From contig NZ_JAHWXN010000001.1 of NCBI RefSeq assembly GCF_023091245.1, positions 2,542,001 to 2,606,000 of the forward strand: DNA of 64,000 bases, given 5' to 3'. Under the pieces are notes generated by a model. It ran no database searches and had not been told where the DNA came from. It saw only the letters and a list, made by a program, of their open reading frames with translations. Positions 56,069 through 64,000 of this stretch are shown piece by piece (within the stretch, counting starts at the first letter, position 1; every line of letters begins with the position of its first letter). This DNA is from Microbacterium croceum (GTDB lineage Bacteria > Actinomycetota > Actinomycetes > Actinomycetales > Microbacteriaceae). The position numbers and the translations under genes are program-made.

Positions 56069-57085
56069 ATGTCACGTCTTTCCCTCGCGCCCCGCATCCG
56101 CTATCTGATCGGACGGGCACGTCGCATCGATGTCGGATCGGTCGTGGAGCGCGCCAAAGAGGCCTCCGAGCAGCACCACAAGGCGGTGCCGGCCATCGTC
56201 GTCGACATGCTCTGGTCCGCAGCGCGCCACAACGTCGGCTTCCAGGACTACATCGACTACGACTTCGCGATGCTCACGCGCGCTGAGCGTGAGACCTACA
56301 TGACCCACCCGGTGTCCAACCAGCTCTCGCAGCGCTACGATCACCCGGACTTCCGCTGGATCTTCCAGGACAAGGTGGAGTTCGACAAGCAGTTCTCAGC
56401 GCACCTGCACCGCGAGTGGATGGTCGTCGAGGAGGGCAACGCCGATGCCGTGCGTGAGTTCGCACAGCGCCTCGGGACGATCGTAACCAAAGAGCCGGTC
56501 GGGCAGGCCGGAACGGGGGTACACCGCTACCACGCGGCCGACGTCGAGGACTGGGACGACTTCCACCGCGGACTCCTCGCTCGCGGCGAGCTGCTGATCG
56601 AAGAGGTCATCCGGCAGCACGACGCCCTCGCCGCGGTCTGCCCCGGAACCGTCAACACCACGCGCATCACGGCTTTCTTCGACGGCGAGAAGGCGCACAT
56701 CCTGGCGATGGCCCAGAAGTTCGGACGCGGCGCCGTCAGCGACCAGATGACCTTCGGCGGCTTCTACACGATGCTCGATGAGAACGGCCGCGCCGTGGGC
56801 GCCGGATACGACTCTCATGGCCACGTGCACGAGAAGCACCCCGACACCGGGTTCCCGATCGCCGACTTCCAGCTCCCCTACATGGACGAGGTCCGCGCGT
56901 TCATCGATCAGGTCGCCCGCGTCGTCCCGCAGGTGCAGTATGTGGGATGGGACATCGTCGTATCCCCCGACGGCCCGGTGCTGGTCGAGGGCAACTGGGG
57001 CGCGGGCGTGTACGAGAACAAGCCGAGCGTCACCGGCATCCGTACAGGGCACAAGCCGCGCTACCGCGAGGTCATCGGCTTCTGA
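56069..57085 (+). CDS. Sugar-transfer-associated ATP-grasp-type ligase
   Basis: The 338-residue protein has an ATP-grasp fold: first lysine and glycine loop in IVTKEPVGQAGTGVHRY near residue 135, the EELLIEEV-type strand (ELLIEEVIRQHDAL) near residue 175, and the metal-binding end GWDIVVSPDGPVLVEGNWGAGVY near residue 295. I recall this type as sugar-transfer-associated ATP-grasp proteins, thought to join an amino acid or similar amine to a carboxylate. The ATG follows CGGAG. It is divergent from the racemase pair, 82 bp away, and the substrates are unknown. Confidence 0.8.
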   Translation: MSRLSLAPRIRYLIGRARRIDVGSVVERAKEASEQHHKAVPAIVVDMLWSAARHNVGFQDYIDYDFAMLTRAERETYMTHPVSNQLSQRYDHPDFRWIFQDKVEFDKQFSAHLHREWMVVEEGNADAVREFAQRLGTIVTKEPVGQAGTGVHRYHAADVEDWDDFHRGLLARGELLIEEVIRQHDALAAVCPGTVNTTRITAFFDGEKAHILAMAQKFGRGAVSDQMTFGGFYTMLDENGRAVGAGYDSHGHVHEKHPDTGFPIADFQLPYMDEVRAFIDQVARVVPQVQYVGWDIVVSPDGPVLVEGNWGAGVYENKPSVTGIRTGHKPRYREVIGF

Positions 57086-57092
57086 CACCGAC

Positions 57093-57131
57093 GAAGAAGG
57101 CCCCGGATGATCCGCATCCGGGGCCTTCTTC
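57093..57131. terminator. Bidirectional terminator
   Basis: The perfect 17-bp stem from GAAGAAGGCCCCGGATG to CATCCGGGGCCTTCTTC with a 5-base loop separates the convergent ATP-grasp and CofE-like genes. Confidence 0.88.
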
Positions 57132-57146
57132 TCTGCAGTGGACGCG

Positions 57147-57842
57147 TCAGATCACGCGGACGATGCCGAGAGGCGTCGACTCGAGGCCCTGACCGAGAGG
57201 GTTGTCTCCGAGGATCCTGACCAGGCGACGCTCGCCGTCCTTGTCGAGCGTCGATCCGAGGATGTTTCCGCCGAGGTCGTTGATGTCGACCACCGCCACC
57301 TCAGCCTGGCCGCCGATCAGCGACTTGAGCCGTGCGGCGACGCCGTCGGGGTCCTTCGGCCCGAGCACGACAGCCTCGTTGTACGGAGGGATGGTGTGTT
57401 TGGTCGGGCCGTCGATCGCCCGCGCCTTGTCACCGGCGATGCGGTAGAAGTCACCACGACGACCGAATGCCTTCGTCACAGCCGCGACAGCGGACGCGAA
57501 CAGGATGCGCGGTGTACCGCACTCTCGCAGCGCCATCTCCATCGTCTCCGGCATTCCGAGCCCGATGCCGTACGGGGTGCGGGTGACGTACTTCGAGAGG
57601 AACAGCGCGAGCTTGCGCGGCTTGATCTCGTCGAGGCGGTAGGACCGCCCCTGCGTGATCGCCACGATCTTCTCGGTCACGAACAACAGGTCGCCCGGCT
57701 GCACGGCGTCCTTGGCGTACTCCGTGATGATCGCGTCGAGGTCGTCCTCGGGCATGACCACACGGGTGCGCAGCGGGATGCGCGCGTAGCTCTTGCCGTC
57801 GACGCTCGCCTCGAGCGCCTTGCCGTCGTTCGCCTGGCTCAT
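57147..57842 (-). CDS. CofE-like (F420-0:L-glutamate ligase family) protein
   Basis: The 231-residue protein resembles coenzyme F420-0:gamma-glutamyl ligase. Features are [18 protein letters not shown] near residue 22, [17 protein letters not shown] near residue 50, [23 protein letters not shown] near residue 83, and [14 protein letters not shown] near residue 183. CofE forms an amide bond using GTP. No other F420 gene is visible, and this lineage is not known to depend on F420, so it may ligate another substrate. Its ATG overlaps the sigA stop (ATGA), making it part of the sigma-factor operon. Confidence 0.8.
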   Translation of the reverse strand: MSQANDGKALEASVDGKSYARIPLRTRVVMPEDDLDAIITEYAKDAVQPGDLLFVTEKIVAITQGRSYRLDEIKPRKLALFLSKYVTRTPYGIGLGMPETMEMALRECGTPRILFASAVAAVTKAFGRRGDFYRIAGDKARAIDGPTKHTIPPYNEAVVLGPKDPDGVAARLKSLIGGQAEVAVVDINDLGGNILGSTLDKDGERRLVRILGDNPLGQGLESTPLGIVRVI

Positions 57843-59080
57843 TCGAGGTAGTCCCGCAGGGACTGCGAGCGGCTCGGGTGTCGCAGTTTCGCCATCGTCT
57901 TGGACTCGATCTGGCGGATGCGCTCACGCGTGACACCGAACGTGTCGCCGATCTGGTCGAGCGTCTTCGGCTGACCGTCTCCGAGCCCGAAGCGCATGCG
58001 GATCACGCCGGCCTCGCGCTCGGAGAGCGAGTCGAGCAGCTGCTCGAGCTGACGCTGCAGCATCGTGAATCCCACCGCGTCGGCGGGGACGACGGCCTCG
58101 GTGTCCTCGATGAGGTCACCGAACTCGCTGTCTCCGTCTTCACCGAGCGGGGTGTGCAGCGAGATCGGCTCACGACCGTACTTCTGCACCTCGACGACCT
58201 TCTCGGGCGTCATGTCGAGTTCGCGACTGAGCTCTTCCGGCGTGGGTTCGCGACCCAGGTCCTGCAGCATCTGACGCTGGACGCGGGCGAGCTTGTTGAT
58301 GACCTCGACCATGTGCACCGGGATGCGGATGGTGCGCGCCTGGTCGGCCATCGCGCGGGTGATCGCCTGACGGATCCACCACGTCGCGTAGGTCGAGAAC
58401 TTGAATCCCTTGGTGTAGTCGAACTTCTCGACCGCACGGATGAGGCCCAGGTTCCCCTCCTGGATGAGGTCGAGGAACTGCATGCCGCGACCCGTGTAGC
58501 GCTTCGCGAGCGACACGACGAGACGGAGGTTCGCCCCGAGCAGGTGGCTCTTGGCGCGCTGTCCATCGCGGGCGACCCACTGCAGGTCGAGACCGAGCTG
58601 GCCGGCCTTCTCGGCGGCAGTCATCGTCGACAGCTTCTCCTCGGCGAAAAGGCCTGCCTCGATGCGCATCGCGAGCTCGACCTCTTCGGCCGCGTTCAGC
58701 AGAGCGACCTTACCGATCTGCTTCAGGTAGTCCTTGACCGGGTCGGCTGTCGCGCCGGTGATCTGTGCGGAGTAGACGGGAACGTCATCCTCGTCGCTCG
58801 ACGTGATGACGATCGCACCGGTCGGAAGCGGCTCGGTGAACTTCGGCTTGCTGTCTTCGTCTTCTTCGTCGGTCGCCTCGGCGACCGGCGCCTCATCGTC
58901 TTCGACGATGTCGTCGGCCTTCTTCTTCTTCGCGGGCGCGCGCTTGGCAGCTGCGCGCTTCGCTGCGCTCAGCGGCGCAGGCTTCTCAGCCGCATCCTTC
59001 GTCTCAACGGGTACCTCGGCCGCGGTCTCGTCAGCGGCCTTCTTCGTCGTCCGGGATTTGTTTGTCGTGGCAGGAGTCAC
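57839..59080 (-). CDS. sigA: Primary RNA polymerase sigma factor (SigA/HrdB)
   Basis: The 413-residue sigma-70 factor has a Lys/Ala- and acid-rich N-terminus. Region 1.2 is [25 protein letters not shown] near residue 115, regions 2.3-2.4 are [25 protein letters not shown] near residue 215, and region 4.2 is [31 protein letters not shown] at the end. It directs RNA polymerase to housekeeping promoters. I choose GTG 59080, with GAAAGG upstream, over a longer frame to 59146. The stop overlaps the CofE-like gene. Confidence 0.96.
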   Translation of the reverse strand: MTPATTNKSRTTKKAADETAAEVPVETKDAAEKPAPLSAAKRAAAKRAPAKKKKADDIVEDDEAPVAEATDEEDEDSKPKFTEPLPTGAIVITSSDEDDVPVYSAQITGATADPVKDYLKQIGKVALLNAAEEVELAMRIEAGLFAEEKLSTMTAAEKAGQLGLDLQWVARDGQRAKSHLLGANLRLVVSLAKRYTGRGMQFLDLIQEGNLGLIRAVEKFDYTKGFKFSTYATWWIRQAITRAMADQARTIRIPVHMVEVINKLARVQRQMLQDLGREPTPEELSRELDMTPEKVVEVQKYGREPISLHTPLGEDGDSEFGDLIEDTEAVVPADAVGFTMLQRQLEQLLDSLSEREAGVIRMRFGLGDGQPKTLDQIGDTFGVTRERIRQIESKTMAKLRHPSRSQSLRDYLE

Positions 59081-59246
59081 GTTTCGCCTTTCACGGGGCT
59101 GCGGACCGCCCCGGGACATTTCGGACACTAGTAAGACCCTTGTCAAGTCCGATCCAGAAAAGGAGCGATTGACAACGGGTCAGAGTCCTAGTATCGCACA
59201 CGTGCGGCGATGCGGGCGCATTCCAGCGAAGTTCCCCGGAATCGAG

Positions 59247-60188
59247 TCACGCTCTCCCTGGTTTGTCTTCGTCACCGGAAGGCCGGGACGCAAGGTAGCG
59301 CTCCAGCTCGGCGGCAAGTTCGTCGGCGCTGGGAAGGTCACGCTCACTGAACCCACCCTCGTCGTACGAGCCATCGTCGGGGTTGCGGCCTGCCATGTAC
59401 GCGTCGTAGCGGCGCTCCAGGTTGTGCACCATCTGCTGCAGCTCATCGTTGCCGAGCACCTGCTCGTCGACACGCGCGAGGTAGTCGTCGCGACGCTCCT
59501 GGACAGCATCGAGCACCAGCACGAGCCCGGTCGAGGCCATCAGACGTTCGGCGGCGGTGATCACGGCGTCGGGGTTCTCGGTCTCCGCGAGATAGTGCGG
59601 AACAAGCAGCACGAAACCCACGGCACGTTCGCCGCGCTCGGCGAAGCGGTACTCGAGGAGGTGGCCGGCTGTCGCCGGAACCTGCGTGCGCGGACGCCAC
59701 ACGGAGTGGACCACGGTCAGGTCGCGACGGTTCCCGCTGACGGTGGTGCCGATCGGGCGCGTGTGCGGAACAGGCATCGCGATCGAGTGCACCCAGTTGA
59801 GGCCGGAGACCTCGAACTCCTCGGCCAGCTCCAGCACCGTGCTCGCGAACGCGTTCCACGCGAAGTCCGGTTCGTAGCCCGCGAGCAGCAGGAAGGGCTG
59901 TCCGAGCGCATCGGTGGCGAGCGACAGTTCGAGCCGCTGCGGGCGGAACTCCGTCAGGTGATCCTGATCGAAGGAGATCACCGGACGACGGGCGCGGTAG
60001 TCGAGGAGCACATCGTTGTCGAACACCACGACGGGCTGCGGCGACGTCGTCTCGCGCAGGTGATCGATGAGGCCGGAGACGGCACTGCCCGCGTCGGTGA
60101 ACCCGGTCAGCAGCACCACCAGGGGCAACCCGCGCGGCACCGCGGGCGCGTTCGCTACTCGTTCATGGATGGGTCCGGAGAAGGGCAT
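59247..60188 (-). CDS. PAC2-family (proteasome assembly chaperone-like) protein
   Basis: The 313-residue protein has the PAC2 domain: GLPLVVLLTGFTDAGSAVSGLIDHLRE near residue 20, FLLLAGYEPDFAWNAFASTVLELAEEF near residue 99, and GLNWVHSIAMPVPHTRP near residue 129. The C-terminus is acidic (DDGSYDEGGFSERDLPSADELAAELERYL). The M. tuberculosis relative Rv2714 has known structure but no clear role. It stands between sigA and pepA, as in other actinobacteria. The stop of its transcript shows no obvious terminator before sigA. Confidence 0.88.
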   Translation of the reverse strand: MPFSGPIHERVANAPAVPRGLPLVVLLTGFTDAGSAVSGLIDHLRETTSPQPVVVFDNDVLLDYRARRPVISFDQDHLTEFRPQRLELSLATDALGQPFLLLAGYEPDFAWNAFASTVLELAEEFEVSGLNWVHSIAMPVPHTRPIGTTVSGNRRDLTVVHSVWRPRTQVPATAGHLLEYRFAERGERAVGFVLLVPHYLAETENPDAVITAAERLMASTGLVLVLDAVQERRDDYLARVDEQVLGNDELQQMVHNLERRYDAYMAGRNPDDGSYDEGGFSERDLPSADELAAELERYLASRPSGDEDKPGRA

Positions 60189-60301
60189 ATGTCAATGCTA
60201 CGAGCCGCTCCCCCCACGAGGGTGGGCAGCGTCATGCTGAGAGCGAACACGCGCAGAACCGCTCGCGCCCTGCGCGACGTCGTGATCCCTAGGATGGAAG
60301 C

Positions 60302-61774
60302 ATGACGCTTCCCGTGCTCTCGCACACCATCGATCAGTTCCCCGGAAGCGCTGCAGATGCCGCAGTGCTCGTCGTCCCCGACATCTCGGAGTCCGCCTCG
60401 GCGCTCGACGGCTATCCGGGTCTCGCCGACATCCTCGCCGGGATCGGCTTCACCGGCTCGGCGTCCACATTCGCTCGCGTGCATGCGCCGGAAGTATCGT
60501 CCATCCCCTTCGCTGTCGTCGGCGCGGGATCCTCTCCCACAGCGGTCTCCGTCCGAAACGCCGCCGGAGCAGCCCTGCGGGTCTTCACCGGCTTCGAGAC
60601 CGTGTCTCTCGCACTCGCGCCGGGCCTCGAGTCATTCGCGGATGCGGCCGCAGAAGGAGCCGTCCTCGGCGGACACCGCTTCGACGGCTATCGCTCGGAA
60701 AACGGCAAGAAGCGCGCATCCGCCGTCATCCTGCACGCGCAGCTGGACGACGCGAGCGCAGCGCACGCCCAGGCCATCGGCGACGCGGTCGCACTCATCA
60801 AGGACCTCGTGCAGGTCCCGGCCGAGTGGCAGAGCCCCGCGCAGCTGGCACAGAGCGCGGCCGACAGCGTCGCCGATCTGGATGTCACGGTCGAGATCCT
60901 GGATGAGATCGCCCTCGCGGAACAGGGCTTCGGTGGAATCCTGGGCGTCGGGCAAGGGTCCGATCGCCCGCCGCGCCTGGTGCGCCTCGACTACTCCCCC
61001 GCAGACGCCACGCGCCACATCGCCCTGGTGGGCAAGGGCATCACCTTCGACACCGGTGGACTGTCTCTCAAGCCCGCCGCGTCCATGGTCGGCATGAAGT
61101 TCGACATGGCGGGCGCGGCCACCAGCCTCGCCGCGCTGCGCGCCATCGCGACCCTGGGGCTGCCGGTCCGCGTCACGGCATGGCTCTGCATCGCGGACAA
61201 CATGCCGTCCGGCCGGGCGACGCGACCAGGCGATGTGCTGCGGATGCTCGACGGAACGACTGTCGAGGTGCTCAACACCGATGCGGAAGGCCGCCTCGTG
61301 CTCGCCGACGGTCTCGTCGCCGCGAGCCGGGAGCACCCGGACGTGATCATCGACGTCGCCACCCTGACCGGAGCGATCATCCTGGCGCTCGGCCACCGCC
61401 ACACCGGCGTGATGGGCGATGACGAGACCGTCGCCGAGTTCCTCGCCGCCGCCCACTCAGCCGATGAACTCGCCTGGCACATGCCGCTGCCTGAGTACAT
61501 GGAAGACAGCCTCGACTCTCCGATCGCCGACCTCATCAACGCCAACATGAGTGATCGCGCGGGAGGCGCCTCCTTCGCCGGGCTCTTCCTCCGACGATTC
61601 GTCGGGCGGGTGTCCGACGCGGATGACGCACCGCGCATCCCCTGGGTCCACCTCGACATCGCCGGATCCGGCGAGCACGGCAGCGCACCCTACGGCTTCA
61701 CCGAGAAAGGCCCCACCGGGGCGATGGTCCGATCGATCGTCGCCTTCGCCCACGCATCCCACACGGAGGCATGA
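60302..61774 (+). CDS. pepA: Leucyl aminopeptidase (M17)
   Basis: The 490-residue metallopeptidase removes N-terminal residues from peptides. Active-site blocks are VGKGITFDTGGLSLKPAASMVGMKFDMAGAA near residue 240, with catalytic Lys and metal Asp residues, and NTDAEGRLVLADGLV near residue 323. The C-terminal hexamer-forming part has DRAGGASFAGLFLRRFVG. It is divergent from the PAC2 gene and ends three bases before lpdA. Confidence 0.95.
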   Translation: MTLPVLSHTIDQFPGSAADAAVLVVPDISESASALDGYPGLADILAGIGFTGSASTFARVHAPEVSSIPFAVVGAGSSPTAVSVRNAAGAALRVFTGFETVSLALAPGLESFADAAAEGAVLGGHRFDGYRSENGKKRASAVILHAQLDDASAAHAQAIGDAVALIKDLVQVPAEWQSPAQLAQSAADSVADLDVTVEILDEIALAEQGFGGILGVGQGSDRPPRLVRLDYSPADATRHIALVGKGITFDTGGLSLKPAASMVGMKFDMAGAATSLAALRAIATLGLPVRVTAWLCIADNMPSGRATRPGDVLRMLDGTTVEVLNTDAEGRLVLADGLVAASREHPDVIIDVATLTGAIILALGHRHTGVMGDDETVAEFLAAAHSADELAWHMPLPEYMEDSLDSPIADLINANMSDRAGGASFAGLFLRRFVGRVSDADDAPRIPWVHLDIAGSGEHGSAPYGFTEKGPTGAMVRSIVAFAHASHTEA

Positions 61775-61777
61775 CCT

Positions 61778-63151
61778 ATGACCACACACACCTTCGACAT
61801 CGTCGTCCTCGGCGGCGGCAGCGGCGGATACGCCGCGGCGCTCCGGGCCAGCGAGCTCGGCAATTCCGTCGTCCTGATCGAGAAGGACAAGGTCGGCGGC
61901 ACCTGCCTGCACCGCGGTTGTATCCCGACGAAGGCGCTGCTGCACGCGGCGGAGGTCGCCGAGCACGTGCGCGATGCCGCATCGGTGGGCGTCACGGCGA
62001 CGCTCACCGGCATCGACCCGGTAGGAGTCCGCACGTACCGCGAGGGAATCGTCGCGAAGAAGTTCAAGGGCCTCGAGGGGCTGGTCAAGGCACGCGGCAT
62101 CACCACCGTGGCCGGCACCGGACGCCTCAACGCCGACCGGACGGTGAGCGTCGGCGACGACGTCTACACCGGCACAGACGTCGTGCTGGCGACCGGGTCG
62201 TACAGCCGCACGCTCCCCGGCCTCGAGATCGGCGGACGGATCATCACGAGCGAGCAGGCACTCGCTCTCGACGTCATCCCGGAGCGCGTGCTCATCCTCG
62301 GTGGCGGCGTGATCGGCGTCGAGTTCGCCAGTGTGTGGCGTTCCTTCGGCTCCGAGGTCACGATCATCGAGGCGCTCCCGCACCTCGTGCCCAACGAGGA
62401 CATCGCCCTCAGCAAGGGCCTCGAGCGTGCCTTCCGTCGCCGCGGCATCCAGTACTCCCTCGGTGTCCGCTTCCAGAGCGCGGTCCAGGACGACTCCTCT
62501 GTGTCTGTCACGCTCGAAGACGGCAAGGAGTTCTCGGCGGACTACCTGCTGGTCGCCGTCGGACGTGGACCGGTCACCGCGAACCTCGGTTTCGAGGAGG
62601 CCGGAGTGACGCTCGACCGCGGATTCGTGACGGTCGACGACGATCTGCGCACCGGGGTCCCCGGCCTCTGGGCCGTCGGCGACATCGTTCCCGGCCTGCA
62701 GCTCGCGCACCGTGGGTTCCAGCAGGGCATCGCCGTCGCGGAGCGGATCTCGGGCCTCACCCCCGTGAACGTGCCCGACCTGCAGATCCCGAAAGTGACC
62801 TACTCGAGCCCGGAGGTCGCCTCGGTCGGCGTCACCGAAGCCGCGGCGATCGCCGAGCACGGCGCCGACGCCGTTTCGGCATATGAGTACAACCTCGCGG
62901 GCAACGGGAAGAGCGAGATCATCGGAACCGGCGGCCTCGTGAAGGTCGTACGTCTCAAGGATGGCCCTGTGATCGGCGTCCACCTTCTGGGTGATCGCGT
63001 CGGCGAGCTCATCACCGAGGGGCAGCTCGCTGTGGCCTGGGAGGCCCACCCCGAGGACATCGCGCCGCTGATCCACGCGCACCCCACGCAGAGCGAGGCG
63101 CTCGGCGAGGCCTTCCTCGCCCTGGCCGGAAAGCCCCTGCACGCCCTCTGA
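61778..63151 (+). CDS. lpdA: Dihydrolipoyl dehydrogenase
   Basis: The 457-residue flavoprotein reoxidises dihydrolipoyl groups of 2-oxo acid dehydrogenase complexes with NAD. The FAD fold is VVLGGGSGGYAAALRASELG near residue 9, the redox disulfide GGTCLHRGCIPTKALLHAAEV near residue 40, the NAD fold ILGGGVIGVEFASVW near residue 172, and the C-terminal HAHPTQSEALGEAFLALAG with the His-Glu pair. It starts three bases after pepA and is followed after 67 bp by the E2 gene, so it serves that complex. Confidence 0.96.
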   Translation: MTTHTFDIVVLGGGSGGYAAALRASELGNSVVLIEKDKVGGTCLHRGCIPTKALLHAAEVAEHVRDAASVGVTATLTGIDPVGVRTYREGIVAKKFKGLEGLVKARGITTVAGTGRLNADRTVSVGDDVYTGTDVVLATGSYSRTLPGLEIGGRIITSEQALALDVIPERVLILGGGVIGVEFASVWRSFGSEVTIIEALPHLVPNEDIALSKGLERAFRRRGIQYSLGVRFQSAVQDDSSVSVTLEDGKEFSADYLLVAVGRGPVTANLGFEEAGVTLDRGFVTVDDDLRTGVPGLWAVGDIVPGLQLAHRGFQQGIAVAERISGLTPVNVPDLQIPKVTYSSPEVASVGVTEAAAIAEHGADAVSAYEYNLAGNGKSEIIGTGGLVKVVRLKDGPVIGVHLLGDRVGELITEGQLAVAWEAHPEDIAPLIHAHPTQSEALGEAFLALAGKPLHAL

Positions 63152-63218
63152 GCACCAACCGGTGCCTGAGTCACTAAGCTAGACAAGCGTCAACACACTT
63201 CCTGAAGGAGACTCCGTC

Positions 63219-64000
63219 ATGAGCACATCCGTCATCCTCCCCGCTCTCGGTGAGAGCGTCACAGAGGGTACGGTCACCCGCTGGCTCAAGCAGGTGGGCG
63301 ACACCGTACAGGCGGACGAGGGCCTGCTGGAGATCTCGACCGACAAGGTCGACACCGAGATCCCCTCCCCCGTCAGCGGCGTTATCGAGGAGATCCTCGT
63401 CGCCGAGGACGAAACCGTCGAGGTCGGCGCCCTGCTGGCCCGCATCGGAGATGGAAGCGCTGCAGCACCTGCTGCGGATGCTCCGGCCGCTGCTGAGCCT
63501 GCCGCAGAAGCAGCCCCCGCACCCGCCGCCGAGGCAGCACCTGCACCCGCCACCGAGGCAGCACCCACACCCGCCGCTGAGCCTGCTCCGGCCGCCGCGC
63601 CCGCTGGCGATGCGACCGACATCGTCCTCCCGGAACTCGGTGAGAGCGTCACCGAGGGCACCGTGACCCGCTGGCTCAAGCAGATCGGTGACACAGTCGC
63701 CGTCGACGAGGCCCTCCTCGAGATCTCGACCGACAAGGTCGACACCGAGATCCCGTCGCCGGTCGCCGGTGTGCTGCAGGAGATCGTCGCCGCCGAGGAC
63801 GAGACAGTTTCCGTCGGCGCTGTGCTGGCACGCGTCGGCTCGGGTGCCGCCCCGGCAGCGCCCGCTCCCGCGGCAGAGGCTCCCGCTGCGGCTCCGGCAC
63901 CTGCTCCCGCTGCGGCTCCGGCACCCGCCGCTGCGGCTCCGGCACCCGCCGCCGCGGCTCCGGCACCCGCCGCCGCGGCCCCCGCACCTGCCGCTCCCGC
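63219..64000 (+). CDS. sucB: 2-oxo acid dehydrogenase E2 (dihydrolipoamide acyltransferase), 5' part
   Basis: The first 260 residues are visible; the gene runs past the window end. Two lipoyl domains carry the lysine in [14 protein letters not shown] near residues 41 and 169, separated by a linker rich in Ala-Pro-Glu; a similar linker continues to the edge. The catalytic and subunit-binding domains are not visible, so whether it is the pyruvate or 2-oxoglutarate enzyme cannot be told; in actinobacteria the gene after lpd is usually annotated sucB. AAGGAG precedes the ATG. Confidence 0.88.
   Translation, partial: MSTSVILPALGESVTEGTVTRWLKQVGDTVQADEGLLEISTDKVDTEIPSPVSGVIEEILVAEDETVEVGALLARIGDGSAAAPAADAPAAAEPAAEAAPAPAAEAAPAPATEAAPTPAAEPAPAAAPAGDATDIVLPELGESVTEGTVTRWLKQIGDTVAVDEALLEISTDKVDTEIPSPVAGVLQEIVAAEDETVSVGAVLARVGSGAAPAAPAPAAEAPAAAPAPAPAAAPAPAAAAPAPAAAAPAPAAAAPAPAAP

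Noticed and set aside
57147..57842. The CofE-like gene as proof that the organism makes F420
   Set aside because: One family member alone is not enough; no other F420 gene is visible in the window.
63152..63165. Small hairpin GCACC-AACC-GGTGC between lpdA and the E2 gene as a terminator
   Set aside because: The stem is only five base pairs and no T tract follows, so it is not listed as a terminator.
63470..64000. Repetitive Ala-Pro-rich DNA near the window end as a tandem repeat element
   Set aside because: It encodes the flexible linkers between and after the lipoyl domains of the E2 protein and needs no other explanation.

Overview
The window is high-GC actinobacterial chromosome, most like Microbacterium or a close relative in the Microbacteriaceae. 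The evidence is uniformly high third-position GC, many GTG starts, ATGA/GTGA stop-start overlaps, actinobacterial families (SepH, DUF3000, DUF3093, DUF3159, DUF3710, DUF4193, DUF7455), and a gene order around rnd, dxs, acn, dut, sigA and pepA that is familiar from actinobacteria. I see no insertion sequence, prophage or CRISPR array. The genus assignment is an inference from gene content.

Layout. 0-12 kb holds a MocR/PdxR regulator with pyridoxal kinase, a HIT protein with threonyl-tRNA synthetase, a two-component system, an alpha/beta hydrolase, a DoxX-like protein, a photolyase, two tandem small DUF7882-type proteins and four tRNA genes (Gly, Cys and Val on the minus strand, Val on the plus strand). 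12-20 kb is an accessory region: an SPW-repeat membrane protein, then an ABC importer (lipoprotein, ATPase, permease) coupled to a dehydrogenase-family protein lacking its conserved histidines, a BAAT-like hydrolase, a DUF1684 protein and a DUF1611 protein. 20-30.8 kb holds an orphan PemK/MazF-like protein, an ammonium channel with a GlnR-like box, zapE, sseA-sufE, DUF3000-rnd and the fadA-fadB beta-oxidation pair.

30.8-39 kb interrupts the conserved block with a lipid island: a ChoD-like GMC oxidoreductase, a lipid kinase and an alkyl-DHAP-synthase-like flavoprotein, divergent from a TetR regulator and GlpD. The order and orientation recall M. tuberculosis Rv2249c-Rv2252. A second TetR regulator follows with two paralogous membrane proteins; a palindrome lies across its start codon.

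39-64 kb resumes the conserved block: dxs, acn (with a perfect 26-bp palindrome upstream), DUF3159, DUF3710, dut, DUF3093, DUF4193, sepH, a phosphodiesterase, parC/parE, DUF7455, sigA, PAC2, pepA, lpdA and the start of the 2-oxo acid dehydrogenase E2 gene, cut by the window end.

The most unusual locus is 54.2-57.8 kb. Two overlapping genes encode alanine racemase-like proteins with complementary defects: one keeps the PLP lysine but has lost the tyrosine segment, and the other keeps the tyrosine but has arginine in place of the lysine and a shortened barrel. Because alanine racemase active sites combine lysine from one subunit with tyrosine from the other, the pair could form an obligate heterodimer. 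It is divergent from an ATP-grasp ligase, and a CofE-like amide ligase lies just beyond, so the set may serve cell-envelope or peptide amide chemistry.
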